The position numbers and the translations under genes are program-made. DNA of 64,000 nt. Source: Pseudarthrobacter phenanthrenivorans. Lineage in GTDB: Bacteria > Actinomycetota > Actinomycetes > Actinomycetales > Micrococcaceae. The stretch covers positions 1 through 64,000 of the forward strand of contig NZ_JWTB01000007.1 in the NCBI RefSeq assembly GCF_000813845.1. Reading direction: 5' to 3'. Shown here in pieces: positions 53,080 through 61,655 of this stretch. The notes under the pieces were generated by a model. That model was given only the letters and a program-made list of their open reading frames with translations. It did not search any database and was not told where the DNA came from. Position 1 is the first letter of the stretch; each line of letters begins with the position of its first letter.

Positions 53080-53694
53080 TCATGCCAAGTCGAGCATCAG
53101 GACGTCGTGCCGGATCCATTCGATGACCTTGTCGAGGCCTTCGTCGGTCTTGAGGTTGGTGAAGCAGAAGGGCTTGTTGCCGCGGAATTCTTTGGAGTCC
53201 CGTTCCATGACGGCGAGGTCAGCGCCGACGTGGGGGGCGAGGTCGGTTTTGTTGATGATGAAGAGGTCGGACTTGATCATGCCCTGGCCTGCTTTGCGCG
53301 GGATCTTCTCGCCTTGGGCCACGTCAATGATGTAGATGGAGAAGTCGACGAGTTCGGGGCTGAAGGTGGCGGAGAGGTTGTCGCCGCCGGATTCGACGAA
53401 GATGACCTGCAGGTCGGGGTGCCGGGTTTTGAGTTCCTCGATGGCGGCGGTGTTCATGGAGGTGTCTTCGCGGATGGCGGTGTGGGGGCAGCCGCCGGTT
53501 TCGACGCCGATGATGCGGTCCTCGGGGAGGATGCCGTTGGCGGCGAGGATTTTGGCGTCTTCGATGGTGTAGATGTCGTTGGTGATGGCGGCCATGGAGA
53601 TGTTGCCGCTCATGTGCCGGGTGAGCCGTTCCACGAGCTGGGTTTTGCCGGCGCCTACGGGGCCGCCAATGCCGATTTTGATGGGTTCAGTCAT
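53080..53694 (-). CDS. ureG: Urease accessory GTPase UreG
   Basis: 204 aa SIMIBI-class GTPase that drives nickel delivery. P-loop [11 protein letters not shown] (10-20), the nickel-binding Cys-x-His in GGCPHTAI (about 68-75), and the G4 motif NKTD near 150. Length and motifs are typical of the family. It is 28 bases downstream of ureF in the order ureABCEFGD. Confidence 0.95.
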   Translation of the reverse strand: MTEPIKIGIGGPVGAGKTQLVERLTRHMSGNISMAAITNDIYTIEDAKILAANGILPEDRIIGVETGGCPHTAIREDTSMNTAAIEELKTRHPDLQVIFVESGGDNLSATFSPELVDFSIYIIDVAQGEKIPRKAGQGMIKSDLFIINKTDLAPHVGADLAVMERDSKEFRGNKPFCFTNLKTDEGLDKVIEWIRHDVLMLDLA

Positions 53695-53722
53695 GGTGTT
53701 CCTCCTTTGGGTTCATGGGCGG

Positions 53723-54391
53723 TCAGCTCATGAACATTCGGGCGCGCTGGCGTTCGTGCCGCATTTGTGCAATTTCCAGTCCGGGGGTGACGGCGCCGAG
53801 GTCGTCCGGCGCCAGGTGCGCGATCACGTTGATGGCGGCAGCGACGTCGTCGTGGGCTTTCCGCAGCACCCGTTGCCCGGCGTTTTGGCCGAGCGGGATG
53901 GCGCGGACGGCGTTCTGCGTCAGGGAGGTGACGGTGGCGAAGAGGTAGGCGGCGAGCGCCTCCTGCAGCGGCACTCCCAGGGAACGGGCGACGACGGCGA
54001 ACGCGAGGGGCTGGTGCCCGGCGGCCCGGCCCGTGGCCACCAGGTCCCGGTAAAGTTCCAGCGCGGGCGAGGGAAACACCTCAGCCCCAATCTCGAGCAG
54101 CCGGCCGCCCATCTTCACGCTGGCCTCCCGAACCTGCCGCGGCAAGAGTGAAGCAGACAAAAGCGAATCCAGCTCCCCAAGATCAACACCCTCATAGAAG
54201 AGCCGAACGGCCAACCCATCGGAATAAGTCAGCGACTGCGCCACAAAAGCCGAGAGCCAGTTTCCAAATGACACTTCATCAAAAACGAGCTCCCGCTCGA
54301 TGTACGTCTCAAACCCAAGGGAGTGAGCAAAAGCCCCAGTAGGAAGCGCAGAGTCAACTAACTGCTGCAAAGCAAGCTGGTAACTAATCAC
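53723..54391 (-). CDS. ureF: Urease accessory protein UreF
   Basis: 222 aa with the start placed at the GTG at 54391, because homology begins at ISYQLALQQLVDSALPTGAFAHSLGFE. A TTG five codons upstream is an alternative; the ribosome site is weak in both cases. UreF is the GTPase-gating partner of UreG in urease maturation. Its first 60 codons contain 27 ending in A or T, unlike the strongly G/C-ending neighbours. The repeat copy B lies just upstream. Confidence 0.85.
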   Translation of the reverse strand: MISYQLALQQLVDSALPTGAFAHSLGFETYIERELVFDEVSFGNWLSAFVAQSLTYSDGLAVRLFYEGVDLGELDSLLSASLLPRQVREASVKMGGRLLEIGAEVFPSPALELYRDLVATGRAAGHQPLAFAVVARSLGVPLQEALAAYLFATVTSLTQNAVRAIPLGQNAGQRVLRKAHDDVAAAINVIAHLAPDDLGAVTPGLEIAQMRHERQRARMFMS

Positions 54392-54423
54392 CGCACTGCC
54401 GCCCAACGGAACGGAGCATCGCG

Positions 54424-54489
54424 ACGGCCCGGATTGGGGGCCGCGGCGTGGCGGGCACCGCGAAGCGGGCACGGCCCCCAATCCGGGCC
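54424..54489. repeat. Hairpin repeat element, copy B (ureE-ureF gap)
   Basis: Perfect 19-bp arms (54424-54442 and 54471-54489) around a 28-base loop, nearly identical to copy A. Lower-stem sequence differs from copy A on both arms so that pairing is retained. It occupies the centre of the 149-base ureE-ureF gap. Confidence 0.85.
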
Positions 54490-54540
54490 GGCGCACCCAA
54501 GCGACGCCTCCCGTGGAGCCCCAGCGCTGCCACAGGGTTA

Positions 54541-55026
54541 CTAGTGCGAGTGTTCAGCATGGCGGAAAGGCACAGGCATGACGCGTTCCTGGCGGGTGTA
54601 GGGCACGGAGTTGTGGCGGAGGTAGTCCTCGACGGTGTGGTCGTAGGCGCACACCATGACGTCTGCTTCATACTCCGAGGACGCATCGAAGAACTGTGCC
54701 TGGAGGTGCCGGTTGCCGAGGGAGTGTGCGGTGACGCCCATTTCGTGGATGGTGCGGGGTGCGATGACCAGGACGTCGGTGGGCAGGACGGACACCACGA
54801 TCATGTTGGACTCTTCAACATGCAGGATGTCGCCGTCGCGGAGGTCGCCGGAGCCGGCGGGGAGGCGGATGCCGATTTCCTTGCCGTGGTCGGTGGTGGC
54901 GCGCTGGATGCGTTTGACCAGCGAGGTGCTGGGGAGGACCACTTTTTCGCGGTGGAGTCCGGCGTAGGCGGCGAGGTCGGCATCGGGCATTTCGTGCAGG
55001 TTGCCGAGGATTTTGTCGATGATCAC
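54541..55026 (-). CDS. ureE: Urease accessory protein UreE
   Basis: 161 aa nickel metallochaperone. The N-terminal peptide-binding domain (about 1-75) and metal-binding domain (about 80-150) are present; the conserved nickel-binding His is probably in the GVTAHSLGNRHLQAQ region, and the tail ends FRHAEHSH. The GTG start at 55026 is fixed by GGAGAAACC upstream. It lies 17 bases after ureC. A longer antisense-like frame covering ureC is a shadow. Confidence 0.9.
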   Translation of the reverse strand: MIIDKILGNLHEMPDADLAAYAGLHREKVVLPSTSLVKRIQRATTDHGKEIGIRLPAGSGDLRDGDILHVEESNMIVVSVLPTDVLVIAPRTIHEMGVTAHSLGNRHLQAQFFDASSEYEADVMVCAYDHTVEDYLRHNSVPYTRQERVMPVPFRHAEHSH

Positions 55027-55043
55027 GTGGTTTCTCCGGAGTT

Positions 55044-56789
55044 CTAGAACAGGAAGTAGCGCTGGGCCATGGGCAGCACGTCGGAGGGTTCGCAGGTGAC
55101 GTCTTCCCCGTCGACGGTCACCTGGTAGGTTTCCGGGTCCACCTGGATGTCCGGGGTGGCGTCGTTGTATTTGAGGTCGGCCTTGGTGAGGTTCCGGATC
55201 CCTGACACGGGCCGGATGACCTTCCCGAGCCCCAGTTCTTCGGGCACCCCGGCGTCGATGGCGGCCTGAGACAGGAAGGTGATGGAGGACTGCTGCAACG
55301 CTTTGCCGAAGGTGGCGAACATGGGCCGCATGGTGCGCGGCTGCGGGGTGGGGATGGAGGCGTTGGCGTCCCCCATCAGGGCGTAGGCGATCTGGCCGCC
55401 TTTGAGGACCAGTTCGGGTTTGACGCCGAAGAACGCCGGGTCCCACAGCACCAGGTCCGCGAACTTTCCTTCCTCGACGGAGCCGACGGTGTCGGCAATG
55501 CCCTGCGCGATGGCGGGGTTGATGGTGTACTTGGCCACGTAGCGCTTGAGCCGGAAGTTGTCGCTGCCCTCGGAACCGTGGACACCGCCGTCGGGCGCTT
55601 CCAAGACCCCGCGTTGCTTCTTCATCTTGTCCGCCACCTGCCAGGTGCGGGTGATCACCTCGCCCACGCGGCCCATGGCCTGGGAGTCCGAGGAGGTGAT
55701 GGAGAAGATGCCCAAGTCCTGCAGGACGTCCTCGGCGGCGATGGTTTCTGCCCGGATGCGGGAGTCGGCGAAGGCCACGTCCTCGGGGATGTCCGGGTTG
55801 AGGTGGTGGCAGACCATGAGCATGTCCAGGTGCTCTTCGATGGTGTTCCGCGTGTAGGGCAGGGTGGGGTTGGTGGAGGCGGGCAGGACGTTGGGCATCC
55901 CGGCGATCCTGATGATGTCCGGGGCGTGGCCGCCGCCGGCACCTTCGGTGTGGAAGGTGTGGATGACGCGGCCGTCGATGGCGCGGATGGTGTCTTCCAC
56001 GAAGCCGCACTCGTTGAGGGTGTCGGTGTGGATGGCCACCTGCACGTCGTACTCGTCGGCCACCCTCAGCGACGTGTCGATGGAGGAGGTGGTGGCGCCC
56101 CAGTCTTCATGGACTTTCAGTCCGATGGCGCCGGCGCGGATTTGCTCTGCGAGGGGTTCGACGGCGGACGCGTGGCCTTTGCCAAACAGGCCGATGTTCA
56201 TGGGCAGTCCTTCGGCGGCCTGCAGCATCCGCTGGATGTGCCACTTCCCCGGCGTCACGGTGGTGGCTTTGGTACCTTCGGCGGGTCCGGTGCCGCCGCC
56301 GATCATGGTGGTCACGCCGCTGGCCAGGGCGGTGGGCACCTGGTCCGGGGAGATGAAGTGGATGTGGGTGTCGATGCCGCCCGCGGTGAGGATCTTGCGT
56401 TCCCCGGCGATGATTTCGGTGCTGGCGCCGATCACGATGTCCACGCCGTCGGTGATCTGGGGGTTTCCGGCCTTGCCGATCTTGACAATGTGCCCGTCCC
56501 GAAGGGCGATGTCCGCTTTGTAGATGCCGGTGTAGTCCAGGATCACGGCGTTGGTGATGACGGTGTCCGGCACACCGTCGCCGGAACCGTCACCATCGCG
56601 GACCGCCTGGCCGTTCTGGCCCATGCCGTCGCGGATCACTTTGCCGCCGCCGAACACCACTTCCTCGCCGTAGGCGGTGAGGTCCTTCTCGATTTCGAGG
56701 AACAGCTCCGTGTCCGCCAGGCGGATCTTGTCCCCGGTGGTGGGGCCGTACAGGTCGGCGTACTGCCTGCGGGGAATCTCGAAACTCAC
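55044..56789 (-). CDS. ureC: Urease alpha subunit
   Basis: 581 aa catalytic subunit hydrolysing urea to ammonia and carbamate. Nickel ligands THIH (about 141-144), carbamylated Lys in GLKVHEDWG (about 225), and [15 protein letters not shown] are intact, as is the active-site flap CHHLN. A 10-residue Gly/Asp-rich insert (about 65-74) makes it slightly longer than the usual 567-573 aa. The GTG start overlaps the ureB stop as GTGA. Confidence 0.96.
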   Translation of the reverse strand: MSFEIPRRQYADLYGPTTGDKIRLADTELFLEIEKDLTAYGEEVVFGGGKVIRDGMGQNGQAVRDGDGSGDGVPDTVITNAVILDYTGIYKADIALRDGHIVKIGKAGNPQITDGVDIVIGASTEIIAGERKILTAGGIDTHIHFISPDQVPTALASGVTTMIGGGTGPAEGTKATTVTPGKWHIQRMLQAAEGLPMNIGLFGKGHASAVEPLAEQIRAGAIGLKVHEDWGATTSSIDTSLRVADEYDVQVAIHTDTLNECGFVEDTIRAIDGRVIHTFHTEGAGGGHAPDIIRIAGMPNVLPASTNPTLPYTRNTIEEHLDMLMVCHHLNPDIPEDVAFADSRIRAETIAAEDVLQDLGIFSITSSDSQAMGRVGEVITRTWQVADKMKKQRGVLEAPDGGVHGSEGSDNFRLKRYVAKYTINPAIAQGIADTVGSVEEGKFADLVLWDPAFFGVKPELVLKGGQIAYALMGDANASIPTPQPRTMRPMFATFGKALQQSSITFLSQAAIDAGVPEELGLGKVIRPVSGIRNLTKADLKYNDATPDIQVDPETYQVTVDGEDVTCEPSDVLPMAQRYFLF

Positions 56790-57139
56790 TGGGCGTCCCC
56801 TTCCGTGCCGGAACCGCCCCGGCGGGCGCCGCCGTCGAGCTTTCCGTTGACGGCGTTGCTGAGGCCGAACACCTCCCGGCGCCCGGCCAGGTCAATCAGC
56901 CGGACGACGCGGGAGTCGCCCGGCTCAAACCGGGCGGCAGTCCCTGCGGGAATGTCCAGGCGGCGGCCGTAGGCGGCCTCCCGGTCGAAGGCCAGGGCTG
57001 CGTTGGCCTCGGCGAAGTGGAAATGCGAACCCACCTGCACGGGCCGGTCGCCGGTGTTGGTCACGGCCACCTCGATGGCTTCCCGCCCGGCGTTGGCCGT
57101 CACGGGTTCCGGCCGGAGGACGTACTCCCCTGGGATCAT
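56786..57139 (-). CDS. ureB: Urease beta subunit
   Basis: 117 aa structural subunit. It begins [42 protein letters not shown], the conserved start of the family. It follows ureA by 11 bases and overlaps ureC by GTGA. Its last 15 residues are Gly/Arg-rich. Confidence 0.95.
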   Translation of the reverse strand: MIPGEYVLRPEPVTANAGREAIEVAVTNTGDRPVQVGSHFHFAEANAALAFDREAAYGRRLDIPAGTAARFEPGDSRVVRLIDLAGRREVFGLSNAVNGKLDGGARRGGSGTEGDAQ

Positions 57140-57150
57140 GGCGGCGCTCC

Positions 57151-57453
57151 TTAGCGGATGGGGTTGTGGACGGTGACGAGCTTGGTGCCGTCGGGGAACG
57201 TGGCCTCGATCTGGACATCGTGGATCATTTCGGGCACTCCCTCCATGACGTCCGCGCGCGTGAGCAGGGTGGTGCCGTAACTCATTAGGTCGGCCACGGT
57301 GCGGCCGTCGCGGGCCCCTTCGATCAGTTCATAGCTGATGATGGCGACGGCCTCGGGGTAGTTGAGCTTGAGGCCTCGGGCCTGCCGCCGGCGGGCGAGG
57401 TCGGCGGCCACCACGATCAGGAGCTTTTCCTGCTCACGCGGCATCAGGTGCAT
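57151..57453 (-). CDS. ureA: Urease gamma subunit
   Basis: 100 aa structural subunit with [37 protein letters not shown] at the start and VHNPIR at the end. It is the first gene of ureABCEFGD-nickel transporter. The upstream gap of 72 bases separates it from a frameshifted hydrolase gene, so the operon promoter probably lies there or upstream of that gene. Confidence 0.95.
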   Translation of the reverse strand: MHLMPREQEKLLIVVAADLARRRQARGLKLNYPEAVAIISYELIEGARDGRTVADLMSYGTTLLTRADVMEGVPEMIHDVQIEATFPDGTKLVTVHNPIR

Positions 57454-57525
57454 GGGGTTCCCTTCGACGGTGCGGGGCGTGTTGACAGCGTAGGCCGGTC
57501 AGGTTTCCGCCACGTTTCGAGGGCA

Positions 57526-58106
57526 TCAAGAAAGGCTGGATTCCGTTCCGACCCCGGCTTCAGTGAGCCGGGCAAGGATCTCGTCGCTGGACTGGACAGG
57601 CTGGCGGTACGTGGCGGACAGGATGCGGAGCATGTCGGCGGCGTCCTGGTCGGCTTCTGAGGCCATCGCGTCCCTGGCATAGGTCACGCGGATGTTGTGC
57701 GCGAAGGCGTCCGCCCCGGTCTGGGCGATGCAGTTGTGCGTTGAGACGCCGGCCAGCACCACTTCGCCGGCATCCCAGTTCCGGAGCCGTGCCAGCAGGT
57801 TGGTGCCCACGAAGGCGCTGTCCCTGGTCTTGTTCAGCTGGGGCAGGTCGTTGGTGACGAGCCCGGCACCGATTGGGCCTGCCCGCTGCCGCGGAAGATG
57901 AACCCCTGGTCGTCGTCCAGCATGCTCAGGGTCCAGGTGGACTTGTCCCGTTCATGCTCGGTGCCCACCAGGAGCGCCTTGTGTCCGGCCGCCCTGAACC
58001 CCTCCAGCAGGCGGTTGCACTCGCTGACAACCCGTTCCTGCTGGGCTGCCAGTTCCGGTGTCTCAAAGAAGGCGTTCTGCATGTCGATGACCAGGAGGGC
58101 AATCAC
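57526..58106 (-). pseudogene. Isochorismatase-family hydrolase, frameshifted
   Basis: Two adjacent frames encode halves of one cysteine hydrolase. The first (58106-57834) has VIDMQNAF, holding the catalytic Asp, and ends out of frame after RGSGQAQ. The second continues as IGAGLVTNDLPQLNKTRDSAFVG with the catalytic Lys, then the Cys in GVSTHNCIAQ, to 57526. One base deleted in the region 57860-57885 explains the break. It may be a recent mutation, a sequencing error, or a programmed frameshift; nothing supports the last. The substrate (family: isochorismate, nicotinamide, carbamoyl compounds) is unknown. Confidence 0.8.
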
Positions 58107-58185
58107 GGGGGCACCTTTCCGAATCGTGAACCGGTGCCATGGCTGTACCCGCCGCCGGCGCGGACAAAACCTGCATACCCGGAAT

Positions 58186-59190
58186 CTAGGGGGCGGACTC
58201 CCGGATCCTCAGCTCGAACCCGGCCTCCACGTGCACACCCTGTGCTGCGGTTTCGCGCCCGGCGATCCGGTCCAGCAGCAGGCCGATGGAGCGTTCGGCG
58301 ATCTCCTCCATGCCGGGCGAGACAGTGGTCAGGGAGGGCGACGCGAACCGGGCTTCGTCGATGTCATCGAACCCGGCGACGGCCACGTCCGCCGGCACGT
58401 TGACGCCGCGGATCAGCAGTTCGTGCAGGGCGCCGAGTGCCAGCACGTCGTTGAGGCCAAAGACGGCGTCGAACGTCACGCCGGCCGCCAGGAGCCCGGC
58501 CACGGCGGCAGCCCCGGTGTCCCGGCGCCACTCGGCAGGCGCCACCAGGGCGGGGTCGAACGGGATGCCGGCGTCCTCGAGTGCCTTCCGGTAGCCGTTC
58601 AGGCGCAGGCCCGCGCTCCCGGAGGATTCCGCGGGGTTCGCTCCGATCACGGCAATACGACGGCGGCCACCGGCCAGCAGATGCGCCGTCAGCGCTGCCG
58701 CGGCTTCCCCGTTCTTCATGGTGACCAGGTCGAATCGCGGGTCCATGATGTGCTCGCCGAGCATCACCAGGGGCTTGGTGCCTGCCCGCGCGGCAATGGC
58801 CTCGGCGTCCGCCACCAGCGGCGTGAACAGCAGGCCGTCGGTGAGCTGCCGGAAGGTTCCCTGCAGGGCGCCGAGTTCCGCGTCCGCCTCGGCGTCGGAC
58901 TGTTCCACCATTACGCGGTAGCCGTGGCGGGACGCGGCCTTCATCACCTTGGAGGCCAGCTCCGCGTAGTACGGGGCGGAGAGGTCGGACAGGACCAGGC
59001 CCAGCATGGAGGTCTTGCCGGACCGGAGGCTGCGGGCCGTGAGGTTTGCTTCGTAGCCCAGTTCCGCGATGGCGTCCTGCACGCGCTGCTTGGTGGCCGG
59101 CCGGATGAATTCGTAGTCGTTCAGGACATTGGAGACGGTCTTGAGGGACACGCCCGCAGCCCTCGCGACGTCGTTCATGGTGACTGCCAT
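58186..59190 (-). CDS. LacI-family regulator of the arabinofuranosidase locus
   Basis: 334 aa with a helix-turn-helix TMNDVARAAGVSLKTVSNVLND (about 3-24) and a sugar-binding domain. The start overlaps the HhH-GPD gene stop by one base (TAATG). A LacI-type half-symmetric site occurs upstream of the GH51 gene (61384-61403), so it probably controls that gene in response to arabinose or an arabinoside. Coupling to a DNA glycosylase gene is odd. Confidence 0.85.
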   Translation of the reverse strand: MAVTMNDVARAAGVSLKTVSNVLNDYEFIRPATKQRVQDAIAELGYEANLTARSLRSGKTSMLGLVLSDLSAPYYAELASKVMKAASRHGYRVMVEQSDAEADAELGALQGTFRQLTDGLLFTPLVADAEAIAARAGTKPLVMLGEHIMDPRFDLVTMKNGEAAAALTAHLLAGGRRRIAVIGANPAESSGSAGLRLNGYRKALEDAGIPFDPALVAPAEWRRDTGAAAVAGLLAAGVTFDAVFGLNDVLALGALHELLIRGVNVPADVAVAGFDDIDEARFASPSLTTVSPGMEEIAERSIGLLLDRIAGRETAAQGVHVEAGFELRIRESAP

Positions 59191-59768
59191 TAACGTTCTT
59201 TTCCTGCTTTCGCCGCGGCCTTGGCCGCCTGCTTGCTGGCCCGTACCTTGGCCAGGGATTCCGGGTCCACGATGTCCGCCACGGACAGGTAGCTGCCTTC
59301 CGCACCGTAGTGGCCGGCGGCCTCGCGCCATCCGGGCGCGTCGAGGCCGCGCTGCTTGCCCAGCAGTGCCAGGAAGATTTTGGCTTTCTGCTCTCCGAAG
59401 CCGGGCAGGGCCTTGAGCCGCCGCAGCACCTCGGCACCGTCCGGCGAGCCCTTGGTCCAGATGGCGGCGGCGTCGCCGTCCCAGTCGCTTTCCACTGCCT
59501 CCGCGAGCGCCTGGACGCGGGCGGCCATGGACCCGGGGAAGCGGTGCACGGCAGGACGTTCCTTGAACATTTCCACGAACGCGGCGGGATCGTGTGCGGC
59601 GATGGCGCCCGGATCCATCGAACCGATCCGGGTCCTGATTTTCTCCGGCCCCGCGAAGGCGGACTCCATGGTCACCTGCTGGTCCAGCAGCATGCCGGTC
59701 AGCAGGGCGAAGGCGTCCTCACTCAACAACTTGTCCGCGGCGGGGTCCCCCGTGATGTGCAGTTCCAT
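59190..59768 (-). CDS. HhH-GPD-type DNA glycosylase-like protein
   Basis: 192 aa. The helix-hairpin-helix LKALPGFGEQKAKIFLALLGKQ is present, followed by a basic C-terminal tail. In place of the Asp and Lys seen in known glycosylases I cannot assign an active site with certainty; its relatives are mostly uncharacterised actinobacterial repair proteins. The ATG at 59768 has GGGAGG at 9 bases; an ATG three codons upstream is too close to that site. It lies between GH51 and the LacI gene, which it overlaps. Confidence 0.75.
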   Translation of the reverse strand: MELHITGDPAADKLLSEDAFALLTGMLLDQQVTMESAFAGPEKIRTRIGSMDPGAIAAHDPAAFVEMFKERPAVHRFPGSMAARVQALAEAVESDWDGDAAAIWTKGSPDGAEVLRRLKALPGFGEQKAKIFLALLGKQRGLDAPGWREAAGHYGAEGSYLSVADIVDPESLAKVRASKQAAKAAAKAGKER

Positions 59769-59835
59769 GCCGTCCATCCTCCCACCTGCGGGCCGCCGTC
59801 GTCACAGCAACGGCGGCGGCCCGGCACCGGGGCGT

Positions 59836-61371
59836 TCAGCCCTCCACAGCCAGCCGGATCATCGACCAGGACACGGCCGGGAGCTCCGCCGTGAGCCGGC
59901 CTTCCTCAACCTGCACCGTCCCGTTGTCCGAGGGCAGGACGGAGGTGGAATCGTCGGCGCTGGCCTGCCAGTAAGGGTCCTTGTTGGCGTAGGTCACGGC
60001 TTCCACCAGGCGCACATTGCCCAGGGCTGCGACGGCGGCGTCCAGCGTGAGGGCGTCGGCGGCGGACCGGTTGACGGCGAACACCACTGCCTCGCCCTTG
60101 CCGGCGTCGTACGTGGCGACGGCGGACAGTGCCGCGACGTCCGCCGTCTTGCCGCCGCTGACCAGCGGGGATTCGACGGCGAGCCGCAGCACGGTGCCGG
60201 AGGCGTGCCGGGAGGTCAGGGCGAAGGGGTGGAAGGTGGTCTGCTTCCAGGCCCGTCCGCCGGGTTCGGTCATGATGGGCGCGATGACGTTGACCAGCTG
60301 GGCCAGGCTGGCGGAGTGGACGCGGTCCGTGTTCCGGAGCAGCGTGACCAGCAGGTCCCCCACCACCACGGCGTCGGCCACCGTGTAGGTGTCTTCGAGC
60401 AGGACGGGGGCCACCGGCCAGTCCTTTCCGGTGGGTACCTTGGACTCGTCCCGGCTCATGTGCCACACATTCCACTCATCGAAGGAAATGTTCACCTGTC
60501 TGGTGGATTTCTTCACGGACTTCACGTGGTCGATGTGGCTGACGATGTCGTGGATGAAGGCTTCCATCTTGTGCCCGGCGGCGAGGTGTTCCTGGAGGTC
60601 GCCGAAGTCTTCGAAGTACTGGTGCGCCGAGACGAGGTCCACCAGTTCGTAGGTCTCGGACAGCACCACCCGTTCCCATTCGCCAAACGTTGGCATGGTG
60701 GGTCCGGAGCTGCCGCAGGCCACGAGTTCAAGGCCAGGATCGATCATGCGCATGCCGCGGGCAGTGTCCGCCGCGAGCCGGCCGTACTCCAGGGCGTTCT
60801 TATGCCCGATCTGCCAGGGCCCGTCCATCTCGTTGCCCAGGCACCACATCCTGATGCCGTAGCCGTTTGCCGCGCCGTTGGCGCGGCGCTGTTCCGACAA
60901 GGCCGTGCCGCCGTCGATGTTGCAGTACTCCAGCAGATCCAGTGCCTCCTGGGTGCCGCGGGTGCCGAGGTTGACGGCCATCATGGGCTCCACCCCGGCC
61001 TTCGCCGACCACTTGGCGAATTCGTCCACGCCCACCGTGTTGGGGTCCGTGGAATGCCACGCGAGGTCAAGGCGCACCGGACGCTGCTCCACCGGGCCCA
61101 CGCCGTCCTCCCAGCGGTAGCCGGAGACAAAGTTGCCGCCCGGGTAGCGGACCGTGGACACTCCCAGCTCCCGGGTCAGTTCCAGCACGTCCCGGCGGAA
61201 GCCGTCCCCGTCCGCGTCCGGGTGGTCCGGCTCGAAGATGCCGGTGTAGACGCACCGGCCAAGGTGCTCCACGAAGGCACCGAAGGTGCGGCGGCGGACG
61301 GGTCCGACGGTAAAGGAGGGGTCGATGGTGATGGTGGCGGCGGCAGGTTGTGGCAAGGTCACGAAAGGCAT
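59836..61371 (-). CDS. Alpha-L-arabinofuranosidase, GH51
   Basis: 511 aa. Acid-base Glu in GNEMDGPWQ (E181) and nucleophile in FDEWNVW (E299) on a TIM barrel, then a C-terminal beta-sandwich. There is no signal peptide, so it works on imported arabino-oligosaccharides. I start at the ATG at 61371; a GTG three codons on has better spacing to the GAGG site. It is first of GH51, HhH-GPD, LacI, all on the minus strand. Confidence 0.92.
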   Translation of the reverse strand: MPFVTLPQPAAATITIDPSFTVGPVRRRTFGAFVEHLGRCVYTGIFEPDHPDADGDGFRRDVLELTRELGVSTVRYPGGNFVSGYRWEDGVGPVEQRPVRLDLAWHSTDPNTVGVDEFAKWSAKAGVEPMMAVNLGTRGTQEALDLLEYCNIDGGTALSEQRRANGAANGYGIRMWCLGNEMDGPWQIGHKNALEYGRLAADTARGMRMIDPGLELVACGSSGPTMPTFGEWERVVLSETYELVDLVSAHQYFEDFGDLQEHLAAGHKMEAFIHDIVSHIDHVKSVKKSTRQVNISFDEWNVWHMSRDESKVPTGKDWPVAPVLLEDTYTVADAVVVGDLLVTLLRNTDRVHSASLAQLVNVIAPIMTEPGGRAWKQTTFHPFALTSRHASGTVLRLAVESPLVSGGKTADVAALSAVATYDAGKGEAVVFAVNRSAADALTLDAAVAALGNVRLVEAVTYANKDPYWQASADDSTSVLPSDNGTVQVEEGRLTAELPAVSWSMIRLAVEG

Positions 61372-61383
61372 CCTCGGTTCGGT

Positions 61384-61403
61384 GTTTACAACGTTATAGA
61401 AAC
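61384..61403. promoter_or_regulatory. Candidate LacI-type operator ahead of GH51
   Basis: GTTTACAACGTTATAGAAAC has a CG centre (61392/61393) with 6 of 8 matching pairs out from it, a common LacI-family pattern. It ends 13 bases before the GH51 start. The rest of the 284-base gap to 61655 holds no gene I can support. Confidence 0.5.
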
Positions 61404-61655
61404 ATTCTTGAAGCAAGGGCGTGCCGAGTCAAGAGTTTTGTTTTCGGTGGCCTGGAGGATATTCGCCGCCGTGTTGACGGCGCGTACCCGTCCGACCTGC
61501 GGCAACATCCGCAAGGGACCCTGGGGCCGCACGTCCAAGTACTACCTAATCGAAAAAACAGGTACCAGCTACGCGTTCACCTGGAGTTTGCCGGGATTTA
61601 AGTTTTTCTCAGAGACAAGGCCTGTTGGCTCTCGGTACTTGGCTCACTAGGGGGT

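Noticed and set aside
52913-53083. A 57-residue N-terminal extension of UreD from the ATG that overlaps the ureG stop
   Set aside because: The extension is Pro/Ala/Gly-rich, reads through the hairpin element and is absent from normal UreD length.
59356-61650. A 764-codon open frame antisense to the GH51 and HhH-GPD genes
   Set aside because: Composition-driven; the opposite strand has intact catalytic motifs.
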